DNA from: Actinosynnema pretiosum
Lineage (GTDB): Bacteria; Actinomycetota; Actinomycetes; Mycobacteriales; Pseudonocardiaceae
DNA: 64,000 nt
Reading direction: 5' to 3'
NCBI RefSeq assembly: GCF_024171695.1
Contig: NZ_JAMTCF010000019.1
Location: 62,001 to 126,000 of the forward strand
Shown here: positions 36,116 through 44,266 of the stretch, one piece after another
How the letters are laid out: every line of letters begins with the position of its first letter
Numbering within the stretch: position 1 is the stretch's first letter
Position numbers and translations under genes: made by a program
Notes under the pieces: generated by a model
The model's database searches: none
Told to the model about the DNA's origin: nothing
The model's input: only the letters and a program-made list of their open reading frames with translations

Positions 36116-37099
36116 TCACGGGCAGCCGACCCGCGCCCTGGACGCGCGCAGCAGGTGGCCGTACCAGGTGATCAGCGGTCCGGTCCTGCCCCCGGTCAGC
36201 TGCTCCCAGGTCCGGGCGCACAGGTCCCGGTACGGGGCCGGGTCCCAGGACGCGGCCAGGTCGGCCAGCGGGCGGTCCAGGAGCGAGCCGAGGGCGTAGC
36301 GGCGGTCGAAGCCGTGCACCGACGGGACGACCGCGCCGTTCGCCTCCACCACCAGCGGGGTCAGCCAGGCGCCCAGGTCGCCGGTGGCGCCCTCCGCCGT
36401 GAACGACGCGCGGTCGCGCAGCAGGCTGGTGCGGGGGACGGCGTCGAGCTGGACCGCCAAGCCGTGCTCCGCCGCCACCCTGCCCAGCTCCACCGCCGCG
36501 TAGGCCAGCTCCACCGGGCCGGGGCGCTCCGCCGACAGGCGGCGGGCCGCGCCCTCCGCCTCCAGGGGGCGGACCTGGAGCAGCAGCGCGCCCGCCGCCG
36601 CCACCTGGTCGGCCACCTCGCCCAGCCTGGTCGCGCCGTTCTTGGTCAGGGTGGTCACCACGCCCACCGGGACACCGGCCTCGGTGAGCCTGCGGACGCC
36701 CGTCATGGCCCGGTCGTGGGACCCCGGCTCGCCGCGCAGCCGGTCGTGGTCGGGCTGGACGCCGTCGACGGAGACCGCCACCAGGTCGACCTCGCGGAGC
36801 AGCGCTATCCGGCGCGGGGTCAGGGAGAGCCCGTTGGTGGTCACGGTCGTGCGCATCCCGGCGTCGCGCGCGGCGCGCACCAGCGCCCGCAGTTCCGGGT
36901 ACAGCAGCGGTTCGCCGCCGGAGACGCTCAGGACGTCGTAGCCGAGGGCCGCGGCCTCGCGGACGGCCGGTCCGAGGACTCCGATCGGCAGGGACTCGGC
37001 GACGTCCGGACCGGAGCTGGAGTAGCAGTGCAGGCACCGCAGAGTGCACAACCGGGTCGGGTGAACTTGGAACACGGAGCGTCCACCAACCTGAGCCAT
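36116..37099 (-). CDS. Radical SAM protein (PqqE/MoaA-like, no SPASM cluster)
   Basis: 327 residues from ATG 37099 with GGAGGG upstream. The cluster-binding CTLRCLHC is at about residues 18-25, followed by the SAM-binding GGEP in SVSGGEPLLYPELR. Residues 80-250 complete the partial TIM barrel. Only two other Cys occur near the C-terminus (LCARTWEQ, VGCP), so a full SPASM auxiliary cluster is absent. Such proteins modify peptides or small metabolites, but no precursor peptide or partner enzyme is visible. Divergent from the histidine kinase gene by 199 bp. Confidence 0.85.
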   Translation of the reverse strand: MAQVGGRSVFQVHPTRLCTLRCLHCYSSSGPDVAESLPIGVLGPAVREAAALGYDVLSVSGGEPLLYPELRALVRAARDAGMRTTVTTNGLSLTPRRIALLREVDLVAVSVDGVQPDHDRLRGEPGSHDRAMTGVRRLTEAGVPVGVVTTLTKNGATRLGEVADQVAAAGALLLQVRPLEAEGAARRLSAERPGPVELAYAAVELGRVAAEHGLAVQLDAVPRTSLLRDRASFTAEGATGDLGAWLTPLVVEANGAVVPSVHGFDRRYALGSLLDRPLADLAASWDPAPYRDLCARTWEQLTGGRTGPLITWYGHLLRASRARVGCP

Positions 37100-37298
37100 G
37101 TCGCCGCCCTCCTGTCGCAACCTCTCTCCATACGGAGCACTGATCAAGGGCGCTGATACATGTCCGGTAACCGGGTTCGCGGACTGATTCCTCCCAACGT
37201 GGGAACGGGCCGAAGCTGTGAAACGGTCCTCGGCAGGCTCGCGACAACCTGTACGAGGTCGACCCCCGCACGTGTGGTCGCCCCATCCGGGAGGGCAC

Positions 37299-37937
37299 AT
37301 GCGCCGCCAGTTCGTCGTGTCCGGGGACGCCGCCGCCGAGGCGCGGCGCCGGGTGCTGCGCGAGCTGCACGACGGCGTCGGGCCCTCGCTGGCGGCGATC
37401 GCGTTAGGCCTGCGCGCGGCGCGCGAGCTGGTGGAGCGCGACGCGGGCGCGGCGAGCAGGTTGTTGGCGGCGCTGGAGGAGGAGGCGCACGGCGCGGTCG
37501 CCGAGGTGCGCCGGTTGGCCGCCGACGCGCAGCACCCGCCGGTGCTGGCGCGGCTGGGCCTGGTGGGGGCGGTGCGGGCGCACGCGGGGGCGCTGGCCGG
37601 GCGGCACCCGGTGCTGGTGGAGGTCGAGGTCGTCGGGGAGCTGCCCGAGCTGGGGGCGGACGTCGAGGTCGCCGCTTACCGGATCGTGTGCGAGGCGCTG
37701 ACGAACGTGGTGCGGCACGCGGGCGCCCGGCGGTGCGCGGTGTGGCTGCGGTTCACCGACCGGCTCAGGGTCGAGGTCGTGGACGACGGGGTCGGCCTGC
37801 CGCGCGTGGCGGAACCGGTCGGCGTCGGGCTGCGGTCGATGCGGGAGCGGGCGCGCGAGGTGGGGGGAACGTGGGCCGCCGAGGTCCCCGAGCAGGGCGG
37901 CACGCGCATCGCGGTCGAGCTGCCGGTGGGCGGGTGA
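37299..37937 (+). CDS. Sensor-less NarL-type histidine kinase
   Basis: 212 residues from ATG 37299 after GGGAGGG. HisKA_3 dimerisation/phosphoacceptor motif [20 protein letters not shown] with the His near residue 23; N-box [13 protein letters not shown]1 [11 protein letters not shown]2 [11 protein letters not shown]. No input or membrane domain, so it is cytoplasmic and must take its signal from a partner or a small ligand. Coupled to the response regulator by a GTGA overlap. Confidence 0.9.
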   Translation: MRRQFVVSGDAAAEARRRVLRELHDGVGPSLAAIALGLRAARELVERDAGAASRLLAALEEEAHGAVAEVRRLAADAQHPPVLARLGLVGAVRAHAGALAGRHPVLVEVEVVGELPELGADVEVAAYRIVCEALTNVVRHAGARRCAVWLRFTDRLRVEVVDDGVGLPRVAEPVGVGLRSMRERAREVGGTWAAEVPEQGGTRIAVELPVGG

Positions 37938-38590
37938 GCGCGGTGCGACCGCTGCGGGTGCTGGTGGTGGACGACCACCCGATGTTCCGGTTCGGGCTGT
38001 CGGCGGTGCTGGCGGGCTCGCCGGAGATAACCGTGGTCGGCGAGGCGTCGGGCGGCGGGATGGGGGTGGAGCTGGCGGCGGCGCTGCGGCCGGACGTGGT
38101 CGTGATGGACCTGAACATGCCGGACCTCGGCGGGGTGGAGGCGACGCGGCGCGTCGTGGCCGAGCACCCCGGCGCGCGGGTGCTGGTGCTGACGATGTTC
38201 GACGACGACGACTCGGTGTTCGCGGCGATGCGCGCGGGCGCGCTCGGCTACCTGCTGAAGGCCTCGCAGCCGCAGCAGATCGTGCGGGCCGTGCGGGCGG
38301 TGTCCGAGGGCGAGGCGATCTTCAGCCCGGCGATCGCGGGGCGGTTGCTGGCGTACTTCGGCGCGCCCGCGCAGCCGAGGCCGGAGACGTTCCCGGAGCT
38401 GACCTCGCGGGAGCGCGAGGTGCTGCGGCTGATGGCGGGAGGCGAGGGCAACGGCGCGATCGCGCGGGAGCTGGTGCTGAGCCCGAAGACGGTGCGCAAC
38501 CACGTGTCGAACATCCTGCGGAAGCTGCACGTGGCCGACCGGGCGGAAGCCGTGGCGCGGGCCCGCGAGGCCGGGATGGGGCAGCGATGA
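37934..38590 (+). CDS. NarL/FixJ-family response regulator
   Basis: 218 residues from GTG 37934. Receiver domain with the Asp pair in VLVVDDHP and phosphoacceptor Asp of [11 protein letters not shown] in GYLLKAS. The LuxR-type helix-turn-helix is at about 150-210 ([35 protein letters not shown]). Partner of the preceding kinase. Its stop codon lies in a perfect 14-bp palindrome. Confidence 0.93.
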   Translation: MSAVRPLRVLVVDDHPMFRFGLSAVLAGSPEITVVGEASGGGMGVELAAALRPDVVVMDLNMPDLGGVEATRRVVAEHPGARVLVLTMFDDDDSVFAAMRAGALGYLLKASQPQQIVRAVRAVSEGEAIFSPAIAGRLLAYFGAPAQPRPETFPELTSREREVLRLMAGGEGNGAIARELVLSPKTVRNHVSNILRKLHVADRAEAVARAREAGMGQR

Positions 38591-38601
38591 GAGCGCTCTC
38601 A
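38588..38601. promoter_or_regulatory. Perfect palindrome TGAGAGCGCTCTCA
   Basis: 14-bp perfect palindrome overlapping the response-regulator stop codon, 249 bp upstream of the LuxR-type gene. It has the CG centre and shape of LacI-family operators, close to the cellulose-response site TGGGAGCGCTCCCA of Streptomyces CebR. Confidence 0.45.
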
Positions 38602-38849
38602 CGTGTGCGGCGCCCGACCGTCGGGAAGCGCGGCGCGGAGCGGGCTCTGGTGAGCAGAAGTGCTTGTTGCACAACGAGGAGAACCGGAGAGCGGCACACC
38701 GGGGAGCATGGTGCGGCGCGCGCGGAAAGCGCTGTCCGCACCTCGGGCCGGGACAGTTCGGGACACGGCGTCCCTGGCGTCGGGACATCCCGGCTCGGGA
38801 CCATTCGACGGGGCACACACGGGGCACGGCAATCCGGTTGGAGCGCGAC

Positions 38850-39491
38850 ATGATCGTGGAGCAGCAGCAGTTGTCGGTCGTCCTGCACGCGACCGACTCG
38901 ATCACGAGAGCCGGGGTGACGGCGGCGCTGCGGGCGCGGCCGGAGGTCAGGCTCGTCGATCCCGAGGACAGCGCTCGGGGAGAGGCCCAGGTGGCGCTGG
39001 TCGTCCTGGAGCGGTTGGACTCGGACGCGCAGCAGCTGCTGCGCAAGCTCCAGGTGGGCGATGGCCCCGGCATCGTGCTGGTGGCCGGGGACGTGGCGGA
39101 CTCGGACCTGCTCAACGCCGTCAGCAGCGGGGTGTCCGCGGTGGTGCGCCGCTCGGAGGCGACGCCGGAGACGCTGGTGCGGCTGCTGAAGGCGACCGCC
39201 GCCGGTGAGGGCACGCTCCCGCCGGACCTGCTCGGGAAGCTGCTGAACCGGGTGTCCCGGTTGCAGCGCAACGTCCTGCACCCCAACGGCTGGACGATGG
39301 CGGGCATGTCGAACCGGGAGACCGAGGTGCTGCGGCTGATCGCCGACGGGTACGAGACGCGGGAGATCGCCGAGCGGCTGTGCTACTCGCAGCGGACGGT
39401 CAAGTCCATCCTGCACGACATCACCAACCGGTTCGGCCTGCGCAACCGGGCGCACGCGGTGGCCTACGCGCTGCGCGAGGGCCTGATCTAG
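38850..39491 (+). CDS. LuxR-family regulator with degenerate receiver domain
   Basis: 213 residues from ATG 38850 (MIVEQQQLSVVLHATDSITR). The N-terminal half has the length and pattern of a receiver but lacks the acidic pair, the phosphoacceptor Asp (LVVLERLDS in its place) and the Lys (VVRRSEA). The C-terminal HTH is normal: MSNRETEVLRLIADGYETRE and CYSQRTVKSILHDITNRFG. It sits convergent with the last gene of the injection-system cluster. Such atypical receivers bind ligands or dimerise without phosphorylation, so this is a candidate cluster regulator (inference from position). Confidence 0.85.
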   Translation: MIVEQQQLSVVLHATDSITRAGVTAALRARPEVRLVDPEDSARGEAQVALVVLERLDSDAQQLLRKLQVGDGPGIVLVAGDVADSDLLNAVSSGVSAVVRRSEATPETLVRLLKATAAGEGTLPPDLLGKLLNRVSRLQRNVLHPNGWTMAGMSNRETEVLRLIADGYETREIAERLCYSQRTVKSILHDITNRFGLRNRAHAVAYALREGLI

Positions 39492-39538
39492 GACACTCCC
39501 CGCCCCTCTCGGAGGTTCGGCCGCGAGGTGCAGGAAAC

Positions 39539-39584
39539 GGGGCGCCGCCCTGGCACCGGGAAACCGGTGTTCGGGCGGCGCCCC
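39539..39584. terminator. Bidirectional hairpin terminator at the end of the eCIS operon
   Basis: Perfect 12-bp arms GGGGCGCCGCCC / GGGCGGCGCCCC flanking a 22-nt loop with its own short stem, 7 bp from the end of the last eCIS gene and 48 bp from the LuxR gene. Confidence 0.7.
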
Positions 39585-39590
39585 TTCGCG

Positions 39591-40931
39591 TCAGCCCTCG
39601 ACGCGGCCGGAGAACGACACCGACGGGGTGCAGTTGCCGCGCTCGGCCGGGTTCTGGCAGCTCACCGACAGGATCAGCTTCTCGCCCGGCTTGAACCGCA
39701 GCGGCTGCACGTAGTGGTAGTCCTGGTCGCGGAAGTTCGCCAGGCCCAGCACCAGCAGGGTGCTGCGGGCGCCGTTCGACTCGCGCAGCAGCCGCACGGT
39801 CCCGGCGTCGCCGCGCGGGTTCTGCACGATCAGGTCGGTGATCGCCAGGGTCTTCTTGTCGTCCTTGGGCGTGTAGGTGAAGTCGGCGAACCGGTTGGCG
39901 TCACCGGTGATCGGCGAGTCGGCGGCCACCCGGAAGTCGGTGGGCTCGGCGGGCGGCGGCGCCTGGGTGGTGGAGCGCTGCGGCAGCACGACGGCCGCGT
40001 CGCCGCCGGAGGAGCTGCCGGGCGCGAGCACCGTGCTCGGGTCGATCCCGACCGCCTCCAGGACCTTCTCGGAGTTCTGCTTGGCCTCGTCCGCCCCGGC
40101 CTGCGCGGCGGCGGCGCCCGCCTGGGCCTCCTGGGCGACCGCCTTGACCTCCTCGGCCTGCTTCTCGGCCGCCTCGCGGGCGGCGGAGCTGACCATGGGC
40201 TTGAGCAGGGCGAACCACAGGGCGCCGAGCAGCAGCGCGAGTGCGAGCAGGGCGGCGAGCGCGGGCAGCAGCCACTTGGGCAGCACCTGCCGCTGCACCA
40301 GCACGCCGTCCACGACGACCTTGTCGCCCTGCGCGGGCACCACGTCGACCCGGAACGGGCGGCGCACCGGCTGGCCGCGCAGGAACGTGTCGTGCGGCTT
40401 GACCAGCAGCTTGGCGAACGCGGTCGTGCCAGGCGGCAGGACCAGCTCGCGCGGGGTGGCGGTCAGGACCAGCTCGTCCTCGGGGTCGAGCGGTTCGACC
40501 CGCAGCGCGAGCGGGGCGTTGCCGGTGTTGTCGACGGCGACCTCGTAGCGGGCCCGCCGGGCGCCCTCCTTCTTGGTGGGCACCAGTTCCGCGTGCAGCG
40601 CGGTGAACGCGCCGACCTCGACGGTCCCCTCCTCCACGACGGAGCCGTACGGGTCCTCGCGGGAGGTGACGCGCACGCCGAACGGCCGCGCGCCCGCGTG
40701 GACGGCGGAGCTGCGCGGCGGGGAGAAGCGGACGACGACCTCGGCGGTCTGGTCGGGGACCAGGTTGACCTCGGCCGGTTCGGCGACGGCCCACTCCGCG
40801 GTGTCGCCGACGACGTCGACGGTGAACTGGTCGACCAGCCCGCCGGTGTTGCGCACGACGACCGTGCACTCGACCTGCTGGCCGGGGTCTACGGACAGCG
40901 CGGGGGCTGACAGCGTGGCGGTGGCACCCAT
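39591..40931 (-). CDS. eCIS-associated Ig-like/TM/coiled-coil membrane protein
   Basis: 446 residues from ATG 40931 (MGATATLSAPALSVDPGQQV), last gene of the eCIS operon. Residues 1-200 hold two Ig-like beta domains (ECTVVVRNTGGLVDQFTVDV; TGNAPLALRVEPLDPEDELV). A transmembrane helix is at about 217-240 (WLLPALAALLALALLLGALW), an alanine/glutamate coiled coil follows to about 280, then a beta-rich C-terminal domain from about 330. There is no signal peptide, so the Ig part is likely cytoplasmic and the coiled coil extracytoplasmic, or the reverse. Similar genes occur in Streptomyces CIS loci; function unknown. Confidence 0.72.
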   Translation of the reverse strand: MGATATLSAPALSVDPGQQVECTVVVRNTGGLVDQFTVDVVGDTAEWAVAEPAEVNLVPDQTAEVVVRFSPPRSSAVHAGARPFGVRVTSREDPYGSVVEEGTVEVGAFTALHAELVPTKKEGARRARYEVAVDNTGNAPLALRVEPLDPEDELVLTATPRELVLPPGTTAFAKLLVKPHDTFLRGQPVRRPFRVDVVPAQGDKVVVDGVLVQRQVLPKWLLPALAALLALALLLGALWFALLKPMVSSAAREAAEKQAEEVKAVAQEAQAGAAAAQAGADEAKQNSEKVLEAVGIDPSTVLAPGSSSGGDAAVVLPQRSTTQAPPPAEPTDFRVAADSPITGDANRFADFTYTPKDDKKTLAITDLIVQNPRGDAGTVRLLRESNGARSTLLVLGLANFRDQDYHYVQPLRFKPGEKLILSVSCQNPAERGNCTPSVSFSGRVEG

Positions 40932-41043
40932 GAGGGCAATCCTCCGTGGACTGGGCGGGTGGGGGTCAGGGGTCTTCGGGCGGGGGGCGGTGCGGGCCGG
41001 GCTGCCCGTGCGGGCGGCCCGGCGGGCGTCCCCCGGTGCGGCT

Positions 41044-44000
41044 CTAGCCCCGGAACACGAAGTCCGGCGGCTGCACGGTCCTGGGCACCACCAGGAACGG
41101 GTTCGAGGCGACCTGGCCGAACCGGGGTCCGGCCAGCGGGGCGGCGAGCACGTCCCTGGGACCGAGGCGGTCGCGCGGGAACACCAGGAGCTGGGCGTCG
41201 AGACCGCCGTCGCCGCTCACGCGGGCGGTGGCCGGTTCCTGGGTGATGCCCGCGCTCCAGGCGAGCCGGACCTCGGCGCCGGGCGGGAAGTCGACGCCGA
41301 TGACGCGGGCGACGAAACCGGGTGGGCCGATGGGCGGGTCGACGGTGAGCTTCGGCTGCCGCACGGACACCTCGACGGCGGCGGTGTTGTCGACGACGTC
41401 GGAGTCCGGGCCGGTGGTGAACACCGAGCCGCCGGTGGGTCCCCTGGTGGCGGCCTTGGCGGGCAGGGTGAGGCGGACCTCGGCGAGCTGGCCGGGCTGC
41501 AGGGCGCCGATGGCGCACTCCCGGCCGTCCGGCGCGCAGCCGGGGCTGGCGGCGGTGGGGGCGCCGAGCTCGGGAGGCAGGGCGGTGACCAGGCGGACGT
41601 CGGTCATCGGCTCCGGGGAGCCGTTGCGCATCCGGTAGGACAGCACGACGTCCTGGCCGCCGACGTAGCTGTCCGGGGGGACGGCGGCGACGGCGAGGGA
41701 GAGCGAGCCGGGGTTGGGCGGGGGCACGACCTCCTCGGCGACGGTGACCTTCGCGCGGGCGGTGTTGTCGCCGGGGTTGATGTCGGCGGGGGCGGTCGCC
41801 GTGACGGTCTGCTCGCCCGCCGCGGTGGAGGTGGCCTGGACGCGGATCTCGGCTCGCTGGCCCTTGGCGAGGCGGCCGAGGGCGCAACGCGGGGTGTCGG
41901 TGCGGCAGTTGCCGCTGGTGGTGAGGATCCGGTCGAGCTGGAGGCCGGGTGGGACGTCCAGGGCGATCGTGGCGCCGGGGGCGGCGACGAGGCCGGTGCT
42001 GGTGACCGTGAACAGGTACTCGGCGCTGCCGCCGAAGACCACGTCCGGCGGGGACGCGCTCGCGGTGACGGCCAGGTCGGGCAGGCGGCGGGTGGTGGGG
42101 TGGGCGGCGCCGTCGGCGCGGCTGACCAGCTTGACCGGGTCGCCGCCGTTCGGGGGGACGGACCAGATGGCGCGGCGGCCGTCGTCGTCGCCGTCGTGGA
42201 GGATCGCGGCGGAGTCGGGGGTCCACTCGGGGTGGTTCGCGTTGGGGGCGGCGGAGATGCGGGTGGCGGAGGAGCCGTCGGCGTTCGCGGTGCACAGGTC
42301 GCCGGTGCTGTGGGCGTAGGCGAGGCGCTGGCCGTCCGGGGACCAGGCTGCGGCTGTCCCGTCGCTCGCGCAGGCCTCGTCCACCTTGGCGGTGAAGGGG
42401 ATCTGCCGGGTGGAGCGGTGGGTGTCCTGGTCGACGGTGCTGAACCAGATGCCGGTGCCCTGGGCGGTGCCGGGGCCTTGGACGACCAGGGGGGCCGTTG
42501 CGGAGCCGGTGCGGCCTGCGGCGTCGGTGGCGGTGCAGGTGACGGTGGTGAAGCCGACCGGGTAGCGGGCGCCGGGGGTCTGGTCGCAGCCGGGGGTGAG
42601 CGGGGCTCCGGTGGCGTCGGTGGCGGAGGCGGTGAAGGTCGCGGGGGCCGGTTGGCCGTCGGGGCTGGTCACGACCGCGCCGGCGACGACGACCGTGGGG
42701 GCGCCGGGGTTCTGGGCGGTGACGGTGAGGTGCTGGGTGCGGGGCGGAGTGGGTTGCTCGCCGTCGAACAGGAAGTCGACGTAGCAGGTCGCGGTGGTGC
42801 CGGGGCGGGCGTCGGCGGGGAGCTTGACGGTCTCGGTGAAGGTGATCTCGCCACCACCGCGCTGGACGATGGAGGGCGGGTCGAACTCGACGGTGGCGCC
42901 GGAGTCGCAGGAGTGCTGCGGGGTGACGGTGACCGGGAGGGACCGGATGCCGTTGGAGATGGCCTGGGCGAGATCGGCGGGCCTGGTGTTGTCCGGCAGG
43001 AGCACACCACCGGTGGCGTTGACGATGGCGGTGGCCTGGCGCAGGTTGTCGAGCCCGGACGTGCCACCGGGCGAGACCGGGACGCCGATGACGCGGATGT
43101 CCTTGGCCAGCAAGGAGTCGATCGTCTCCTGCTGGGTGAGGAGCAGGGCGCAGTCGTTCGCCTCGGCCCCGTCGCAGTCGTAGCGGGCGGGCGCGTCGCC
43201 GACGAGCACGATGATGCGGTTCGCCCCGCTCTCCACGAACACGTCGTCGGTGGCGAGCCTGTGCAGCCCGTAGAACCAGTCCTCGGGCCAGGAGTTGCCG
43301 CCACCTTCCGGTTTCAGCCCGGTCAGCGCCGCTTGGAACGCCCGCGTGTCGCTGGTCAGGTCCTGCCGCATCCGGTAGCGGCCTGGGCCGTCGACGGTGT
43401 CCTTGTAGTCGGCCAACCCGAAGCGCGTTGCCGGTTGCTCCCCGAGGAGCTGCTCCAGCGTCGCGGTCAGCGTTTCCCCTGCGGCTTTCAACGCCGAGCC
43501 CATCGACCCCGTGGTGTCGATGAGGAACATGATCTCGGGCTTGCTCGGGACGTCCGGGGTGCTCAGCCTCGCCTGGGTCCGGTAGTCGCCGCCGGGGCTC
43601 GTGCCGCCCACCACCGCGTACGGCCCGACGTTCGGCGTCTCCTGCCCGTCGATCCGCCTGGTGAACGCGATGGTCGTGCCGTCCGGGGACCAGGCGGGCT
43701 CGCTGTCGCGGGCGGACAGGGTCGGGGGCGCCGGGACGTCCGCCAGGACCGCCCCGTCCGAGACGCGCAGGACGCGGATGCCCGCCTCGGTGGTGACGGC
43801 GAGCTTGGCGCCGTCCGGGGACCAGGTGGGCTCGGCCTCGCCGATCCTGGGCGTGAGCACGCGGGGCGAGGTGCCGTCCGCGTTGGCCACGACCAGGCTC
43901 GCGAAGCCGGTGACCGGGGGTCCTGGGGTCGGGGGCGCCGACGAGGGCGGGGTCTCCACGCCCCACTGGGCGTAGGCGATCTTCGTGCCGTCCGGGGAGT

Positions 44001-44235
44001 ACGCGGGCTGCGCCTCCCTGCGCTCCCGGCCGCTGAGGGCGCGCTGGTCCGCGCCCCTCGCGTTGGCGCTGTGCACGTCGTCCCCGCCCTCGTACCCCAC
44101 CAGGTAGGGGGAGAGGGGTTCGTCCTGCGCGGTGGCCTGCGGCGCCCGGTCGGCGAGCAGGAAGCCGCCCAGCAGCACCGCCAGCGCCAGGAAGGCGGCG
44201 GTTCTGCCCACTCGTCCGATCACCGGTCGGTCCAC
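41044..44235 (-). CDS. eCIS-locus exported protein with TolB-like, VWA and DUF11-like domains
   Basis: 1063 residues from GTG 44235 behind AAGGAG. Signal sequence at residues 10-36 (TAAFLALAVLLGGFLLADRA). Four or more TolB/WD-type beta-propeller blades with SPDGTKIAYA-like strands at 60-210 and again at about 590-720. A VWA domain starts near 230 (IMFLIDTTGSMGSALKAAGE). A HYR/Ig-type region lies between about 440 and 560, and DUF11-like repeats (DINPGDNTARAKVTV) from about 740 to 960. Probably a cell-surface or wall-associated assembly or receptor factor; its stable presence in the operon is the only hint of its role. Confidence 0.75.
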   Translation of the reverse strand: MDRPVIGRVGRTAAFLALAVLLGGFLLADRAPQATAQDEPLSPYLVGYEGGDDVHSANARGADQRALSGRERREAQPAYSPDGTKIAYAQWGVETPPSSAPPTPGPPVTGFASLVVANADGTSPRVLTPRIGEAEPTWSPDGAKLAVTTEAGIRVLRVSDGAVLADVPAPPTLSARDSEPAWSPDGTTIAFTRRIDGQETPNVGPYAVVGGTSPGGDYRTQARLSTPDVPSKPEIMFLIDTTGSMGSALKAAGETLTATLEQLLGEQPATRFGLADYKDTVDGPGRYRMRQDLTSDTRAFQAALTGLKPEGGGNSWPEDWFYGLHRLATDDVFVESGANRIIVLVGDAPARYDCDGAEANDCALLLTQQETIDSLLAKDIRVIGVPVSPGGTSGLDNLRQATAIVNATGGVLLPDNTRPADLAQAISNGIRSLPVTVTPQHSCDSGATVEFDPPSIVQRGGGEITFTETVKLPADARPGTTATCYVDFLFDGEQPTPPRTQHLTVTAQNPGAPTVVVAGAVVTSPDGQPAPATFTASATDATGAPLTPGCDQTPGARYPVGFTTVTCTATDAAGRTGSATAPLVVQGPGTAQGTGIWFSTVDQDTHRSTRQIPFTAKVDEACASDGTAAAWSPDGQRLAYAHSTGDLCTANADGSSATRISAAPNANHPEWTPDSAAILHDGDDDGRRAIWSVPPNGGDPVKLVSRADGAAHPTTRRLPDLAVTASASPPDVVFGGSAEYLFTVTSTGLVAAPGATIALDVPPGLQLDRILTTSGNCRTDTPRCALGRLAKGQRAEIRVQATSTAAGEQTVTATAPADINPGDNTARAKVTVAEEVVPPPNPGSLSLAVAAVPPDSYVGGQDVVLSYRMRNGSPEPMTDVRLVTALPPELGAPTAASPGCAPDGRECAIGALQPGQLAEVRLTLPAKAATRGPTGGSVFTTGPDSDVVDNTAAVEVSVRQPKLTVDPPIGPPGFVARVIGVDFPPGAEVRLAWSAGITQEPATARVSGDGGLDAQLLVFPRDRLGPRDVLAAPLAGPRFGQVASNPFLVVPRTVQPPDFVFRG

Positions 44236-44266
44236 CGGGGTTCGCTCCTTCGGTCCTTGGCGGGGC

